From Deinococcus sp. JMULE3 (GTDB taxonomy: Bacteria; Deinococcota; Deinococci; Deinococcales; Deinococcaceae), in assembly GCF_013337115.1 (NCBI RefSeq), contig NZ_SGWE01000004.1:62001-126000 (forward strand): a stretch of 64,000 nt of DNA, written 5' to 3'. The notes under the pieces were generated by a model. That model saw only the letters and a list, made by a program, of their open reading frames with translations, was not told the origin of the DNA and did not search any database. Shown here in pieces: positions 53,893-63,594 of this stretch. Both the position numbers and the translations under genes were made by a program. Within the stretch, counting starts at the first letter, position 1, and every line of letters starts with the position of its first letter.

Positions 53893-54360
53893 GTGATTGA
53901 TCTGATTGTCCGCAAGACGCCGCCCGCCGGTCTACGTCCCGCGCTGCGTGGGAGCCTGGAGGCGGTGATGGCGCACTTCGGCGTCGAGGAGCGCGAGGTG
54001 ACGGTCGTGCTCGTCGGGGACCGCACCATCCGCGCCCTGAAACGCGAGCACTGGGGCGAGGACGCCGTGACGGACGTCCTGAGCTTCCCCACCTGGGAAC
54101 CCGGCGACCCGTTCGTCCCGCCTCACCTGGGGGACATCGTGATCAGCCTGGATACCGCCGCGCGGCAGGCCGAGGCGCGCGGGCACAGCCTGACGCGCGA
54201 GGTGGCGCTGCTCGCCAGTCACGGCCTGACGCACCTCGTGGGGCACGACCACCCGCACGCCGAGGGCCTGGGCTTCGAGGAAGGCGCGACCGGGCCCGAA
54301 TGGGCGGTGTTCCACGGCGCGTGGGACGCCGCGCGCGCCGCCCTGCCCGACGGGGCCTGA
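53893..54360 (+). CDS. ybeY: Endoribonuclease YbeY, 16S rRNA maturation
   Basis: 155 residues. Zinc site HGLTHLVGHDH (H-x3-H-x5-H pattern, near residue 117), preceded by the family's ALKREHWGEDAVTDVLSFP and HLGDIVISLDTA. It acts in 16S rRNA 3' end processing and ribosome quality control. Neighbours phoH and dgkA are the widely conserved order. GTG start chosen by the -10 box 7 nt upstream. Confidence 0.95.
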   Translation: MIDLIVRKTPPAGLRPALRGSLEAVMAHFGVEEREVTVVLVGDRTIRALKREHWGEDAVTDVLSFPTWEPGDPFVPPHLGDIVISLDTAARQAEARGHSLTREVALLASHGLTHLVGHDHPHAEGLGFEEGATGPEWAVFHGAWDAARAALPDGA

Positions 54361-54367
54361 CCGGCAC

Positions 54368-54748
54368 ATGCGCCGGAACGGGTCGATGTGGAGCGGGCGA
54401 CGCTGGTGGCGCTCGTTCGGTTTCGCGTGGGAGGGCCTGCGTCACACGTACCGCTCGCAGGCGAACTTCCGCATCGAATGCTGGGCGGCCCTGCTGGCGC
54501 TCGGGGCGACCCTGCTGCTGCGCGCCCCGCTGGCGCCGGTCGCGCTGGCCTGCGCGCTGGTGCTGAGCCTGGAACTTGTGAACACCGCGCTGGAAGCGGT
54601 CGTGGACCTCGTGAGTCCCGCGCGGCACCCGCTGGCGAAGGTCGCAAAGGACGCGGCCGCCGCCGCCGTGCTGGTCGCCTCGGCGGGCGCGCTGCTCGTC
54701 GCGGCGGGCACGCTGCTGCCCGCGCTGCTGCGGGTCCTGCGCGGATGA
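54368..54748 (+). CDS. dgkA: Diacylglycerol/undecaprenol kinase (DgkA family)
   Basis: 126-residue inner-membrane kinase with three hydrophobic segments. The signature ELVNTALEAVVDL followed by HPLAKVAKDAAAAAVLV carries the catalytic Glu and metal ligands; FGFAWEGLRHTYRSQANFRI is the typical N-terminal amphipathic helix. In this gene order (phoH-ybeY-dgkA) Gram-positive and Deinococcus members usually phosphorylate undecaprenol, feeding cell-wall lipid carrier recycling; that preference is inferred. Starts 7 nt after the ybeY stop. Confidence 0.92.
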   Translation: MRRNGSMWSGRRWWRSFGFAWEGLRHTYRSQANFRIECWAALLALGATLLLRAPLAPVALACALVLSLELVNTALEAVVDLVSPARHPLAKVAKDAAAAAVLVASAGALLVAAGTLLPALLRVLRG

Positions 54749-54845
54749 CGGCACGGCGCGGATGAAAACGCGACGCGGCTGAATACACGGCGCGGCTGCG
54801 GGCGCGCACGCTGTTCCGCGGCCCGGAGTGTGGCAGGATGCGCGC

Positions 54846-55412
54846 GTGTCATCCCCTGCCGACCTCTCCCCTGCCGCCGTGTCCCTGCGGGGGCGCCGCC
54901 CGCGTGACGTGCCGACCCTGACGCGCTGGTTGACCGACCCGGACGCCGCGTGGCGCGAGTGGGACGCGCCGTACCTGCCCGCGTGGGACACGACGGCGAA
55001 CCTGCAGCGGTACGCGCAGGCGCTGGCGTCCGCCCCGCCGAACCCGAACGAACGCGTGATCGACGTGGGCGGGGTGGTGGTCGGCATGGTGAACCGCGCC
55101 GAGGAGGACCCGGCGGGCGGTGGGTGGTGGGACCTGGGCATCCTGATCTACGACCCGGCGCACTGGGGGCGTGGGCTGGGGTCGCGGGCGCTGGCGCTGT
55201 GGGTGCAGGCGACGCTGGACGAGACGGACGCGCACGTCCTGACGTTCAGCACCTGGGGCGGGAACGAACGGATGCTCCGCGCCGCGCTGCGCCTGGGGTT
55301 CCGCGAGGCCGGGCGGGTGCGGGAGGCGCGCGTGGTGCGCGGCGAGCGCTTCGACGCGGTGCGGCTGGACCTGCTGCGGCCCGAGTGGCCGGGCCTGGAC
55401 GGGCGGGCGTAA
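54846..55412 (+). CDS. GNAT family N-acetyltransferase (RimJ/RimL-like)
   Basis: 188 residues. The acetyl-CoA loop is LIYDPAHWGRGLGSRALALW, and the C-terminal strand has MLRAALRLGFREAGRVREAR, both typical of RimJ/L-type enzymes. Starts with a substrate-side domain (VSLRGRRPRDVPTLTRWLTD). The target amine is unknown. GTG start follows CAGGAT by 6 nt. The next gene begins two bases after its stop. Confidence 0.85.
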   Translation: MSSPADLSPAAVSLRGRRPRDVPTLTRWLTDPDAAWREWDAPYLPAWDTTANLQRYAQALASAPPNPNERVIDVGGVVVGMVNRAEEDPAGGGWWDLGILIYDPAHWGRGLGSRALALWVQATLDETDAHVLTFSTWGGNERMLRAALRLGFREAGRVREARVVRGERFDAVRLDLLRPEWPGLDGRA

Positions 55413-55413
55413 C

Positions 55414-56013
55414 GTGGCGCAGCGGGACACGCCGGTCAATCCGGCCGGGTTCCTGGCGACGCAGGACCTGAAGGACCGCGGCTGGACACCGGCGTTGATC
55501 CGGCGGTTCCTCGGCGAGCACGACCGGACCCGCCCGAATGGCCTGCGGATGGGCCGCCGCCGCCTGCCCCCGGTGAAGCTGTACGAGGAGGCACGCGTGC
55601 TGGACGTCGAACGGGACGATACGTTCCTGGCGGCGCAGGCTCGCGCGGCGGACGCGCGGGAGCGGGCCGAGCAGACCCGCGCGGCGCGCGCCCTGGCCCG
55701 GCAGGAGTTGCTCACGCGCGCGGCGGCGGAGTACGTGCCGGTCATTCACCCGGAGCCGCTGCGCCGGGGCGCGGTCCGCAAGGCGCGCGAGCCCTACCAG
55801 GGGGCGCTGGAGGCGCGGCTGGAGGCTCTGCGCCAGGAGATTCCGAAACTCACGGGCCGGGAGGAGTCACTGCTGGCCGATCTGCTGCGGGCGCAGCTGG
55901 ACCGGGCGCTGCACGCGGCGTATCCGTGGTACCCGTCCCCGCATGACGGGCCAGTGTCAGCGGTACGGGGGGAGGCGAAACCCAGTGACTGGCGTGCGTG
56001 GGACTGGGACTGA
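55414..56013 (+). CDS. Hypothetical protein with helix-turn-helix-like N-terminus
   Basis: 199 residues. The N-terminal ATQDLKDRGWTPALIRRFLG EHD looks like a short MerR-like or phage-excisionase-like recognition helix. The middle is a long charged helix (ARAADARERAEQTRAARALA), and the end is acidic/aromatic (RAWDWD). No family is assigned. GTG start only two bases after the GNAT stop, so it is in the same operon. Confidence 0.55.
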   Translation: MAQRDTPVNPAGFLATQDLKDRGWTPALIRRFLGEHDRTRPNGLRMGRRRLPPVKLYEEARVLDVERDDTFLAAQARAADARERAEQTRAARALARQELLTRAAAEYVPVIHPEPLRRGAVRKAREPYQGALEARLEALRQEIPKLTGREESLLADLLRAQLDRALHAAYPWYPSPHDGPVSAVRGEAKPSDWRAWDWD

Positions 56014-56073
56014 CCGGGGCAGGATGACCCGGCCAGCAGCGTTCATCATGAGCGTCAGGTTCAGATGTGCTGA

Positions 56074-56084
56074 ACATGTAAGGT
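56074..56084 (+). promoter_or_regulatory. Third ACATGTAAGG box
   Basis: AACATGTAAGG, identical over 11 nt to the box before the quinone oxidoreductase gene. It lies just upstream of the -10 (56093-56098) of the next gene. Confidence 0.35.
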
Positions 56085-56092
56085 CGGCACGT

Positions 56093-56098
56093 TATTCT
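56093..56098 (+). promoter_or_regulatory. -10 box of a leaderless promoter
   Basis: TATTCT, 7 nt before GTG 56106. No SD. Confidence 0.5.
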
Positions 56099-56105
56099 GG
56101 TGGGC

Positions 56106-56771
56106 GTGCCGCGCCGCCTGAATCTCGCTGCCCTCACGGATGACGAACTGCAGCGTCTGGTCGGACCGGACCGCGCGGTGAGCCTGCTGCCGGACCTGAG
56201 CCTCGCGCGGCTGGACGGTCGGGTGGTGCCCGGACCGACCGTCACGGAGACACTCAGTCCGCAGCCGCTGGAGGACCGCGCCTGGGGCGCCACGCCCGAG
56301 CAGTCCCGCGCGATCGGCACGCTGCATCAGGATCTGCTGGGTCTGGGGGCCACGCCGCGCGGCACGGTGTACCTGCCGGGCATCTCGGAGGTGCGGCACG
56401 TGCGGGCGTACCTGCTGGAACCGGACGTGACGGCCGCGCTGCGCTGGAGCGAGACGCCGGAGGACGCCGGGAGCGGATGGCCGTTCGTGCAGCTGCTGAC
56501 GTGGCTGCGTGACCGTGCCAGCGGCTTCGCGTGCGTGCTGACCAGCAGCGCCCGGCAGCCGTACGCCCCGGCGCTGAGCGCCGAGATCGACGTGCACCTG
56601 CACCCGGACTGCCCGGCAGCGGACCTGCTGGCCGCCCACCGGGGGCACGTGCTGCGGCACGGGCGCGGGCAGAAACTGCAGGCAGAGGGGGACTGGGTGC
56701 GGCCCTGGCAGGCCATGAACGACCTGAATCTCGCGGCGTGGGACCGCCGGGGTCTGCTGCTGCCCGAGTAG
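56106..56771 (+). CDS. Conserved hypothetical protein
   Basis: 221 residues, soluble, not assigned to a family. Begins PRRLNLAALTDDELQRLVGP; the middle has TVYLPGISEVRHVRAYLLEP and CVLTSSARQPYAPALSAEID; ends AMNDLNLAAWDRRGLLLPE. GTG 56106 is chosen by the -10 box 7 nt upstream; GTG 56100 would overlap the spacer. An ACATGTAAGG box upstream could place it under the Rrf2 regulator. Confidence 0.55.
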   Translation: MPRRLNLAALTDDELQRLVGPDRAVSLLPDLSLARLDGRVVPGPTVTETLSPQPLEDRAWGATPEQSRAIGTLHQDLLGLGATPRGTVYLPGISEVRHVRAYLLEPDVTAALRWSETPEDAGSGWPFVQLLTWLRDRASGFACVLTSSARQPYAPALSAEIDVHLHPDCPAADLLAAHRGHVLRHGRGQKLQAEGDWVRPWQAMNDLNLAAWDRRGLLLPE

Positions 56772-56819
56772 ATCCCGGTCTGACTGCACAGCGCCCTGAA
56801 GATCACCGGGGGAGTGCGG

Positions 56820-56825
56820 CACAAT
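56820..56825 (+). promoter_or_regulatory. -10 box of a leaderless promoter (HAD gene)
   Basis: CACAAT, 7 nt before ATG 56833; no SD. Confidence 0.4.
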
Positions 56826-56832
56826 CGGGCGG

Positions 56833-57444
56833 ATGACGAGTGAGCAGAAGCGGCACGTGGCTTTCGACTGGGGCGGCGTGTTCACGGTAGGAACCTTCGA
56901 CGGGCGCAGCACGCAGAACGTCGCGGAGCGCAGCGGCGTTCCCGTGGAGCGCGTGCGGGACTCGTACTTCCGGCACGTGCGGCAGCTGGAGGTCGGCGCC
57001 TGGACATTGCCGCAGTTCTGGACGGTCCTGCAGGAGGAGGCGGGGATTCCCATGCCCTACGACGACTTCGAGGAGCTGTACCTGGGCAGCATCGCGGACA
57101 ACGCGCCCATGTACGCCACGCTGGCCGCGCTGCCGCAGGGCGTGCGGGTGGGGCTGCTGAGCAACAACTACCCGGTGGTCAGTGACCACCTGCGCCGCGA
57201 CCCGCGCTTCGCGCGGTTCCACCAGCCGGTGTTCAGCAACGAGCTGGGGCACAAGAAGCCCTCGCCGGAGTCGTTCGCGGCGCTGGAGGCCGCCATGGGC
57301 GTCCCGGCGGCGCAGGTGGCGTTCGTGGACGACGTGCAGGAGAACATCGACGCGGCGAATGCCGCCGGGTTCCACGGCATCCTGTACCACCACGATCACC
57401 ACGCGGCGTTCGAGGCGACGCTGGCGGAGTGGCTGAACGGCTGA
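56833..57444 (+). CDS. HAD-IA family hydrolase
   Basis: 203 residues. Motif I FDWGGVFT has the nucleophile Asp, but the second Asp of DxD is Gly, as in many FDxGGV-type HAD-IA members. The cap helices follow; motif II is LLSNN, motif III K in HKKPSPESF, motif IV VDDVQENIDAA. The lack of the general-acid Asp suggests an epoxide-hydrolase-like or dehalogenase-like subgroup, or reduced phosphatase activity. Substrate unknown. Confidence 0.88.
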   Translation: MTSEQKRHVAFDWGGVFTVGTFDGRSTQNVAERSGVPVERVRDSYFRHVRQLEVGAWTLPQFWTVLQEEAGIPMPYDDFEELYLGSIADNAPMYATLAALPQGVRVGLLSNNYPVVSDHLRRDPRFARFHQPVFSNELGHKKPSPESFAALEAAMGVPAAQVAFVDDVQENIDAANAAGFHGILYHHDHHAAFEATLAEWLNG

Positions 57445-57460
57445 GGTTCGTCGTGTCAAT

Positions 57461-57592
57461 CGAACTCCGAGTGAATGGCTTGCAAAGCCGTTCACTCGGA
57501 GCAAAGCGAGTGGGAGAAAAACGGGTTCCGGACGTGGAGTTCACAGATCGGTGGTATTCCGATCCGTGAACGAAACAGACGGAATCCGCATC
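57461..57592 (+). repeat. Family-1 repeat, copy 5
   Basis: Starts CGAACTCCGAGTGAATGGCT, stem-loop 1 GTGAATGGC/GCCGTTCAC, centre CGGGTTCCGGACGTGGAG, stem-loop 2 TTCACAGATCGGT/ATTCCGATCCGTGAA, ends ACGGAATCCGCATC. 16 nt after the HAD stop. Confidence 0.8.
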
Positions 57593-57594
57593 AG

Positions 57595-57626
57595 GGGGCG
57601 TCCGGTGGTGGCCGGACGCCCCTTTG
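57595..57626 (+). terminator. Terminator after the HAD gene and repeat
   Basis: GGGGCGTCCGG / CCGGACGCCCC with a 6-nt loop, then TTTGT. Confidence 0.75.
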
Positions 57627-57643
57627 TCATGCACTGAATCCAT

Positions 57644-57695
57644 GGTGGTGTACCTGACCTGGTGGTGTACTTCCACCTGTCATGGGTACACCACC
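57644..57695 (+). promoter_or_regulatory. Candidate operator of aceA: three GGTGGTGTAC boxes
   Basis: GGTGGTGTAC at 57644-57653 and 57661-57670 (17 bp apart) and its exact complement GTACACCACC at 57686-57695. Direct plus inverted repeats of a 10-mer about 145 nt ahead of aceA look like sites for a dimeric regulator. The remainder of the 393-base gap (57696-57837) holds no other feature. Confidence 0.5.
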
Positions 57696-57837
57696 GCTTT
57701 CCGGCCGGGCCGCCCGGCACAATGCCCTCACCGAAAGGGACCGCCCACACCGGGCACGTAAGACACCCACTCCCCAGACCCACCACGCTCAGACCGGGCG
57801 CGGCGGATCGCCCCTCACACCCCACGGAGGCACCCCC

Positions 57838-59151
<1,314 letters not shown>

Positions 59152-59188
59152 CCATCCACTCCAGTCCTGAACCGGACTGCGCCATGAC

Positions 59189-59231
59189 CGCCGACACCGG
59201 GAGAGCCCAGACAGGGTTCTCCCGGTCGGCG
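59189..59231. terminator. Bidirectional terminator after aceA
   Basis: CGCCGAC-ACCGGGAGA paired with TCTCCCGGTCGGCG, between convergent genes. Confidence 0.8.
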
Positions 59232-59243
59232 TTCACTCATCCG

Positions 59244-59984
59244 TCACACGGCGCGGGTGCTGAAGACCATGACCTCGCTGTGCGCGTCGAGCGGGCCGCC
59301 CTGGAACGAGCCGGTCACGCGGGGGCTCTCGAAGCCCGCGAAGCGCAGCAGCCACTCGACTTCGTAGCGGGTGTAGTAGCGCTGCGTGAGGGTGTAGTGG
59401 CGGCGTTTCAGGGTGCCGTCGGGCGCGGTGGTGTCCACGTGGTACTCGGTGGTGATGTGCTGGCGGGGTTTGTCGTGCCGCTGCACGAGGAACACGTCGG
59501 TGCGGCTGCCGTCGGGCGCGTGGAAGGTCTCGCCCTCGTGGCGCAGGGTGTGCGGCTTGCCGAATCGGGGGACGAACAGGTCGAACGTGAAGTGTCCGCC
59601 CGGCTGCAGGTGCGCGTGGATGTTCTGCATGGCCTGCAGCTGCTCGTTGGGCGTGTAGAGGTGCATCAGGGCGTTGAACGGCGCGATGACCGTGTCGAAG
59701 CGCTGGTCGAGTCTGAAGGTGCGGGCGTCGCCCTGTACGTACTTGACGGTCAGCCCCTCGCGCTGGGCGCGGTCCTGGGCGCGTTCGATCATGCGCGCGC
59801 TGGGTTCCAGGCCCGTGATGTCCACGCCGCGCCGCGCGAGGAACGTCGTGACGCGGCCGGTGCCGGAGCCGATCTCCAGCACCGGTCCGCGCGCCTGTTC
59901 GCCCACTCGGGCGTAGTGGTGCAGGTCGTCGCGGTACACGTCGTACTGGTGGTCGTACAGGTCGGCAAACTCGTCGTAGTTCAC
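59244..59984 (-). CDS. Class I SAM-dependent methyltransferase
   Basis: 246 residues. Motif I VLEIGSGTGRVTTFLARRG near residue 38, motif II GLEPSARMIERAQ, VKYVQGDARTFRL and the post-motif FDTVIAPFNALMHL, HLQPGGHFTFDLF. Resembles small-molecule or ubiquinone-type methyltransferases; substrate unknown. The GTG start at 59984 is set by TACCCT 7 nt upstream (59992-59997). Confidence 0.88.
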   Translation of the reverse strand: MNYDEFADLYDHQYDVYRDDLHHYARVGEQARGPVLEIGSGTGRVTTFLARRGVDITGLEPSARMIERAQDRAQREGLTVKYVQGDARTFRLDQRFDTVIAPFNALMHLYTPNEQLQAMQNIHAHLQPGGHFTFDLFVPRFGKPHTLRHEGETFHAPDGSRTDVFLVQRHDKPRQHITTEYHVDTTAPDGTLKRRHYTLTQRYYTRYEVEWLLRFAGFESPRVTGSFQGGPLDAHSEVMVFSTRAV

Positions 59985-59991
59985 GCGCCCC

Positions 59992-59997
59992 AGGGTA
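59992..59997 (-). promoter_or_regulatory. -10 box of a leaderless promoter (methyltransferase)
   Basis: Minus strand TACCCT, then 7 nt to the GTG at 59984. Confidence 0.45.
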
Positions 59998-60003
59998 CGG
60001 GAT

Positions 60004-60744
60004 TCACCGCCCGTGAAGGGTTCGCCACACGTCCCGCAGCGTGCCGGGCCGCGCGCCGCGCAGGTCGCGGAGGGGGACGACCTCGAAACCGCGTGAGTGC
60101 AGGTCAGCCAGGATGCCCGGCAGCGCCGCGGGGGTCGTCCGCGCACCCGGCCCGGCGTCGTGCAGGACGATGATCCCGCCGGGCGTCACCTGCCGCCGGA
60201 CTGCGGCGCGGACGGTGTCGGGGGTGGCGTCCGGTGCCCAGTCACGGGCCTCGACCGTCCAGTGAACGCCGGTGACCGCGGCGACCCGCTGACCCAGCAC
60301 CGTGGCGAGGCTGTACGCACCGTGCGGGGGGCGCTGGAAGCGGGGGCGAGTGCCGGTCAGTGCCTCCACCTCACGCGTGGCCTGTCCCGGATCGCGAAAG
60401 GCGACCCAGGGCAGCAGGGTCCAGGCATGCCGGTGCCGGTGCGCGTGCGGCAGGACCTCGTGCCCTTCGTCGAGCAGGCGGCGCAGGAGCTCCGGGTGCT
60501 GCCGCCCCAGCGCAGGCAGGATGAAGAACGTCGCGTGGACGCCCGCCGCGCGCAGCGTGTCCAGCACGAGGGGGGTGCTGCGCGGGTCCGGGCCGTCGTC
60601 GAAGGTCAGCGCGACCTGCCGCCCAGCCGGGTCACCCCGCGTAATGACACCCAGTCCGCCGCGCTGCACGAGGAGGTACGGCAGGCCAATGTACAGGGCT
60701 GCCCCAGCGGCCAGACCCGCCAGCCACCGCCAGGGAGGGGTCAC
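60004..60744 (-). CDS. Polysaccharide deacetylase (NodB domain)
   Basis: 246 residues. N-terminal membrane anchor (WLAGLAAGAALYIGLPYLLV), then a NodB domain with motif 1 VALTFDDGPDPRSTPLVL (catalytic Asp and metal Asp), motif 2 HAHRHRHAW in place of the usual SHTxxH, motif 3 RPPHGAYS, and VHWTVEARDWAPDATPD and IIVLHDAGPG. It probably removes acetyl groups from peptidoglycan or a surface polysaccharide, outside the inner membrane. GTG start overlaps the glycosyltransferase stop (GTGA). Last gene of the envelope operon. Confidence 0.88.
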   Translation of the reverse strand: MTPPWRWLAGLAAGAALYIGLPYLLVQRGGLGVITRGDPAGRQVALTFDDGPDPRSTPLVLDTLRAAGVHATFFILPALGRQHPELLRRLLDEGHEVLPHAHRHRHAWTLLPWVAFRDPGQATREVEALTGTRPRFQRPPHGAYSLATVLGQRVAAVTGVHWTVEARDWAPDATPDTVRAAVRRQVTPGGIIVLHDAGPGARTTPAALPGILADLHSRGFEVVPLRDLRGARPGTLRDVWRTLHGR

Positions 60745-61868
60745 GCGCGGCCCAGGCGGCGCAGCAGTACCTGCGCGACCTGCTCGGCCGCGTCCGGGCG
60801 ACTGACCCGCCGGGCGGCGCAGGACATCCGGGCACGTTCGTCGGCGTCCAGGGCGCGCAGCACTGCCGGGCGCACGTCGGCCAGGGACCGCGCCCACAGG
60901 GCCGCGCCGTGGCGTTCCAGGTAGTCGGTGTTGAACTCCTCCTGTCCGGGAATAGGGGCGTGCACGACAAGAGGCACGCCGAGCGTCGTGGCTTCCGCGA
61001 CGGTCAGGCCGCCTGCCTTGCCGACCACGAGGTCGGACGCGGCGAGCAGTTCCGGGAAGTTGGTGGTGAAGCCCAGGCGGTGCAGGGTCGCGCCGCCCAC
61101 CTGCACGACGCCGTGCCCGTCCGCGCCGGCCAGGACGAGCACCTGCACGCGCTGACCCAGGTTGCCCAGTTCGCGCAGCACCTGCGGCAGTGCGCGGTAA
61201 CTGCCGGTCCCGCCGCCGGAGATCAGGATCAGGGGTAACTCCGGGTCCAGGCCGTGCTTGACGCGCAGCGCGGCCCGGTCAGCGCCGATCAGGTCGCGGT
61301 ACACCCGCGCGATGGGAATGCCCGTGACCTCCACCCGCTCCGGAGGGATGCGCCAGCGGGACAGCTGCTCGCGGGCCTCCTCGTTCGGGACCATCAGCAG
61401 GTCGGCCTCGGCGCGCGCCCAGTGCTGGTGCACGCGGTAGTCGGTGATGACCAGTCCGTTCAGGAACTCGGTGCCGGTGCGGCGGCGGACGTTGTGCGCC
61501 AGCGCGACCGGCGTGGGGTAGGAACTGACGACCACCTCGGGGCGGACGTCCAGCACGTCGCGGCGCATGGCGGGGTAGCCCAGCCACCCGAAGGCCTGCG
61601 CGGTGGGCGCGCGGTCGGTGTCGGTCAGGTGGTAGAAGGCCTTGTACAGGCCCGGCGCGTGCCGCAGCCACAGGTCGTACGTTCCGGCGGTGATCACGCG
61701 TTCCGGGGTGCTCATGTACTTCAGCAGGTCCGCGTGCCGGGCGTCCAGCGGCACGCCCAGGTCACGCAGCGCGGCGTCCAGGGCGCCGTTCGCCTGATGG
61801 TGTCCGCTGCCGAACGACGCGGACACGATCAGGGCGCGCAGCGGGTCGTGACGGTCTGGCGGGGTCAC
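60741..61868 (-). CDS. GT28-like glycosyltransferase (MGDG synthase/UgtP-like)
   Basis: 375 residues. The N-terminal LIVSASFGSGHHQANGALDAAL and HADLLKYMSTPERVITAGTY are hallmarks of monogalactosyl-diacylglycerol synthases and UgtP. The C-terminal domain has ILISGGGTGSYRALPQVLRE, SDLVVGKAGGLTVAEATTLG (nucleotide-sugar binding) and PIPGQEEFNTDYLERHGAAL. It likely transfers a sugar to a membrane diacylglycerol; Deinococcus membranes are rich in unusual glycolipids. GTG 61868 overlaps the permease stop (GTGA). Confidence 0.9.
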   Translation of the reverse strand: MTPPDRHDPLRALIVSASFGSGHHQANGALDAALRDLGVPLDARHADLLKYMSTPERVITAGTYDLWLRHAPGLYKAFYHLTDTDRAPTAQAFGWLGYPAMRRDVLDVRPEVVVSSYPTPVALAHNVRRRTGTEFLNGLVITDYRVHQHWARAEADLLMVPNEEAREQLSRWRIPPERVEVTGIPIARVYRDLIGADRAALRVKHGLDPELPLILISGGGTGSYRALPQVLRELGNLGQRVQVLVLAGADGHGVVQVGGATLHRLGFTTNFPELLAASDLVVGKAGGLTVAEATTLGVPLVVHAPIPGQEEFNTDYLERHGAALWARSLADVRPAVLRALDADERARMSCAARRVSRPDAAEQVAQVLLRRLGRA

Positions 61869-62995
61869 GCGCGCCTCAGCAGGGTCAGTCCGAGGGCCGC
61901 GAACAGCACGTTCGCCAGCCACACCCCGGCCTCCGGCAGGGCGGGCAGCAGAGGGGCGAGGGTCAGACCCAGGAAGAACAGCAGGTAGTACGCGACCGCC
62001 AGCAGCAGGGCCAGCCCCAGCGCGACGCCCAGCGTCCGCCCGTAGCGCAGCGCGAACGGCAGGGCGGCCAGCGCCAGCACCAGATTCGCGAAGGGCAGCG
62101 CCAGCTTGCGGTTCAGGGTGACGCGCGCCGCGTCCCGCTCGGCGGGCTCCACGCCGGGGGCTGTGAGGCTGGCGATCAGCTCCGGCCAGCCCTGCGCGTC
62201 GGCCCCCACCGCATCGGCGTACTTCGCGAGGGTCTCCTCACGGCTCAGGCCGGTGTCCACCCGCAGCGTGGCCCCGGACCGGATGGCGGGGAAGGTCTGC
62301 GCGACGGTGCCAGGCAGCGTCAGCGGGTCCCGCGCGGCGCCGGGCAGGCGGGCGGCCGCGCCGAAGTCCACGCGGAACACCCGGTAGTCCCGTAGGGTCA
62401 GCACGCGGTTCTCGAAGGTGGCGCGGTCCGCGAAGGTCAGCGTGCCCAGCCGGGCGTTGCCGGGCTCCCAGCGGTCCAGGCGCACGCCCTGCAGTTCCCG
62501 CGTGGTGGCGTCGTAGCCGCGCATGAACAGCGTGACCCCGTCGCCGAGGTCCACGGTCTTGCCGCTCAGTTGCGACAGGCCCGCGCCGGTCAGGACGTCC
62601 CAGTACAGGCCGCGCGTCTCGACGTTCAACCTCGGGGCGACCCACAGGCTCAGCCACACCGACAGGGCTGTAACGAGCAGTGCCACCACACCGGCCGGGC
62701 GCGCCACTCGGCCCAGGCTGATCCCGCCGGACTGCACCGCCACGAGTTCCCGCTCGGTGCTCATGCGGCCGAACGCCACCACGGTCATCAGCACGACCGC
62801 CATGGGCAGCACCTTCACCAGCGTGTCCGGCACCTGATACGCGATCCACTGCCCGACCAGAGCCACCGGGACGCCCTGCAGCCACTGGCTGGAGATGAAG
62901 AAGTACCCGAAGCTGAGGATCGCCGTGAACAGCAGCGTGCCCGCCAGCAGCGGCGGCAGAAGCTCCAGCGTCACGTAGCGGGTCAGTCGGGTCAA
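61865..62995 (-). CDS. LptF/LptG family (YjgP/YjgQ) permease
   Basis: 376 residues. Three N-terminal hydrophobic segments (LLPPLLAGTLLFTAILSFGY), the conserved loop AFGRMSTERELVAVQSGGIS, a periplasmic beta-jellyroll domain (residues about 130-260), and three C-terminal segments. E. coli LptF and LptG export lipopolysaccharide; Deinococcus makes no LPS, so another envelope lipid is the probable cargo, perhaps the glycolipid made next door. TTG 62995 is chosen because AGGAG lies 5 nt upstream; GTG 63001 would overlap that SD. Confidence 0.88.
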   Translation of the reverse strand: MTRLTRYVTLELLPPLLAGTLLFTAILSFGYFFISSQWLQGVPVALVGQWIAYQVPDTLVKVLPMAVVLMTVVAFGRMSTERELVAVQSGGISLGRVARPAGVVALLVTALSVWLSLWVAPRLNVETRGLYWDVLTGAGLSQLSGKTVDLGDGVTLFMRGYDATTRELQGVRLDRWEPGNARLGTLTFADRATFENRVLTLRDYRVFRVDFGAAARLPGAARDPLTLPGTVAQTFPAIRSGATLRVDTGLSREETLAKYADAVGADAQGWPELIASLTAPGVEPAERDAARVTLNRKLALPFANLVLALAALPFALRYGRTLGVALGLALLLAVAYYLLFFLGLTLAPLLPALPEAGVWLANVLFAALGLTLLRRA

Positions 62996-63068
62996 CGGCA
63001 CTCCTGCGTGGACATCCTGAGCAGCGTACCCGCTGCGTCCTGGCAGCCAGGGCCGGTCAGGCCTTCAT

Positions 63069-63497
63069 TCACCCTTTGGCGACCGCGAACAGGATGGTGG
63101 CTTCCGCGGCGACCTCGCCGTCCACCAGCGCGCGGCAGGTGGTCTTGCCCAGCCCGCGGCGCAGGAACTCCAGTTTCGCGTGCAGGTGCAGCTGATCGCC
63201 GGGGATGACCTTGCGCTTGAAGCGTGCGCCCTCGACCCCCGCGAGGTACCCGATCGTGCCGGGTTCCAGCTGCCCGTGCAGGCAGAACATGCTGGCCTGC
63301 GCCAGCGCCTCGACGATCAGCACGCCGGGCATGACGGGTTCCTGCGGGAAGTGGCCGGGGAAGAACGGTTCGTTCACCGTGACGTTCTTCAGGGCGTGAA
63401 CCTCGCCGTCCTGGATGGACAGCACGCGGTCCACCATCACGAACGGGAAGCGGTGGGGCAGGGTCTTGAGGACGTCTTGAATCAGGATCGGGTCCAT
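63069..63497 (-). CDS. fabZ: 3-hydroxyacyl-[ACP] dehydratase FabZ
   Basis: 142 residues. Hot-dog fold enzyme of fatty-acid elongation. [14 protein letters not shown] and the active-site [26 protein letters not shown] (His of GHFP, Glu of VEALAQ) are intact. GGAGG lies 6 nt before the ATG. No other fab gene adjoins it here; mreB lies 97 nt upstream on the same strand. Confidence 0.95.
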   Translation of the reverse strand: MDPILIQDVLKTLPHRFPFVMVDRVLSIQDGEVHALKNVTVNEPFFPGHFPQEPVMPGVLIVEALAQASMFCLHGQLEPGTIGYLAGVEGARFKRKVIPGDQLHLHAKLEFLRRGLGKTTCRALVDGEVAAEATILFAVAKG

Positions 63498-63594
63498 GTC
63501 AGGCCTCCGGGGGCGCGGGGGAAGAAACGGGAACGGGAGGGGGCTGCGAGGGCCTCCTCCCATCCGAGCCGGGCGCATGCGCCGGGCGGGCGGC

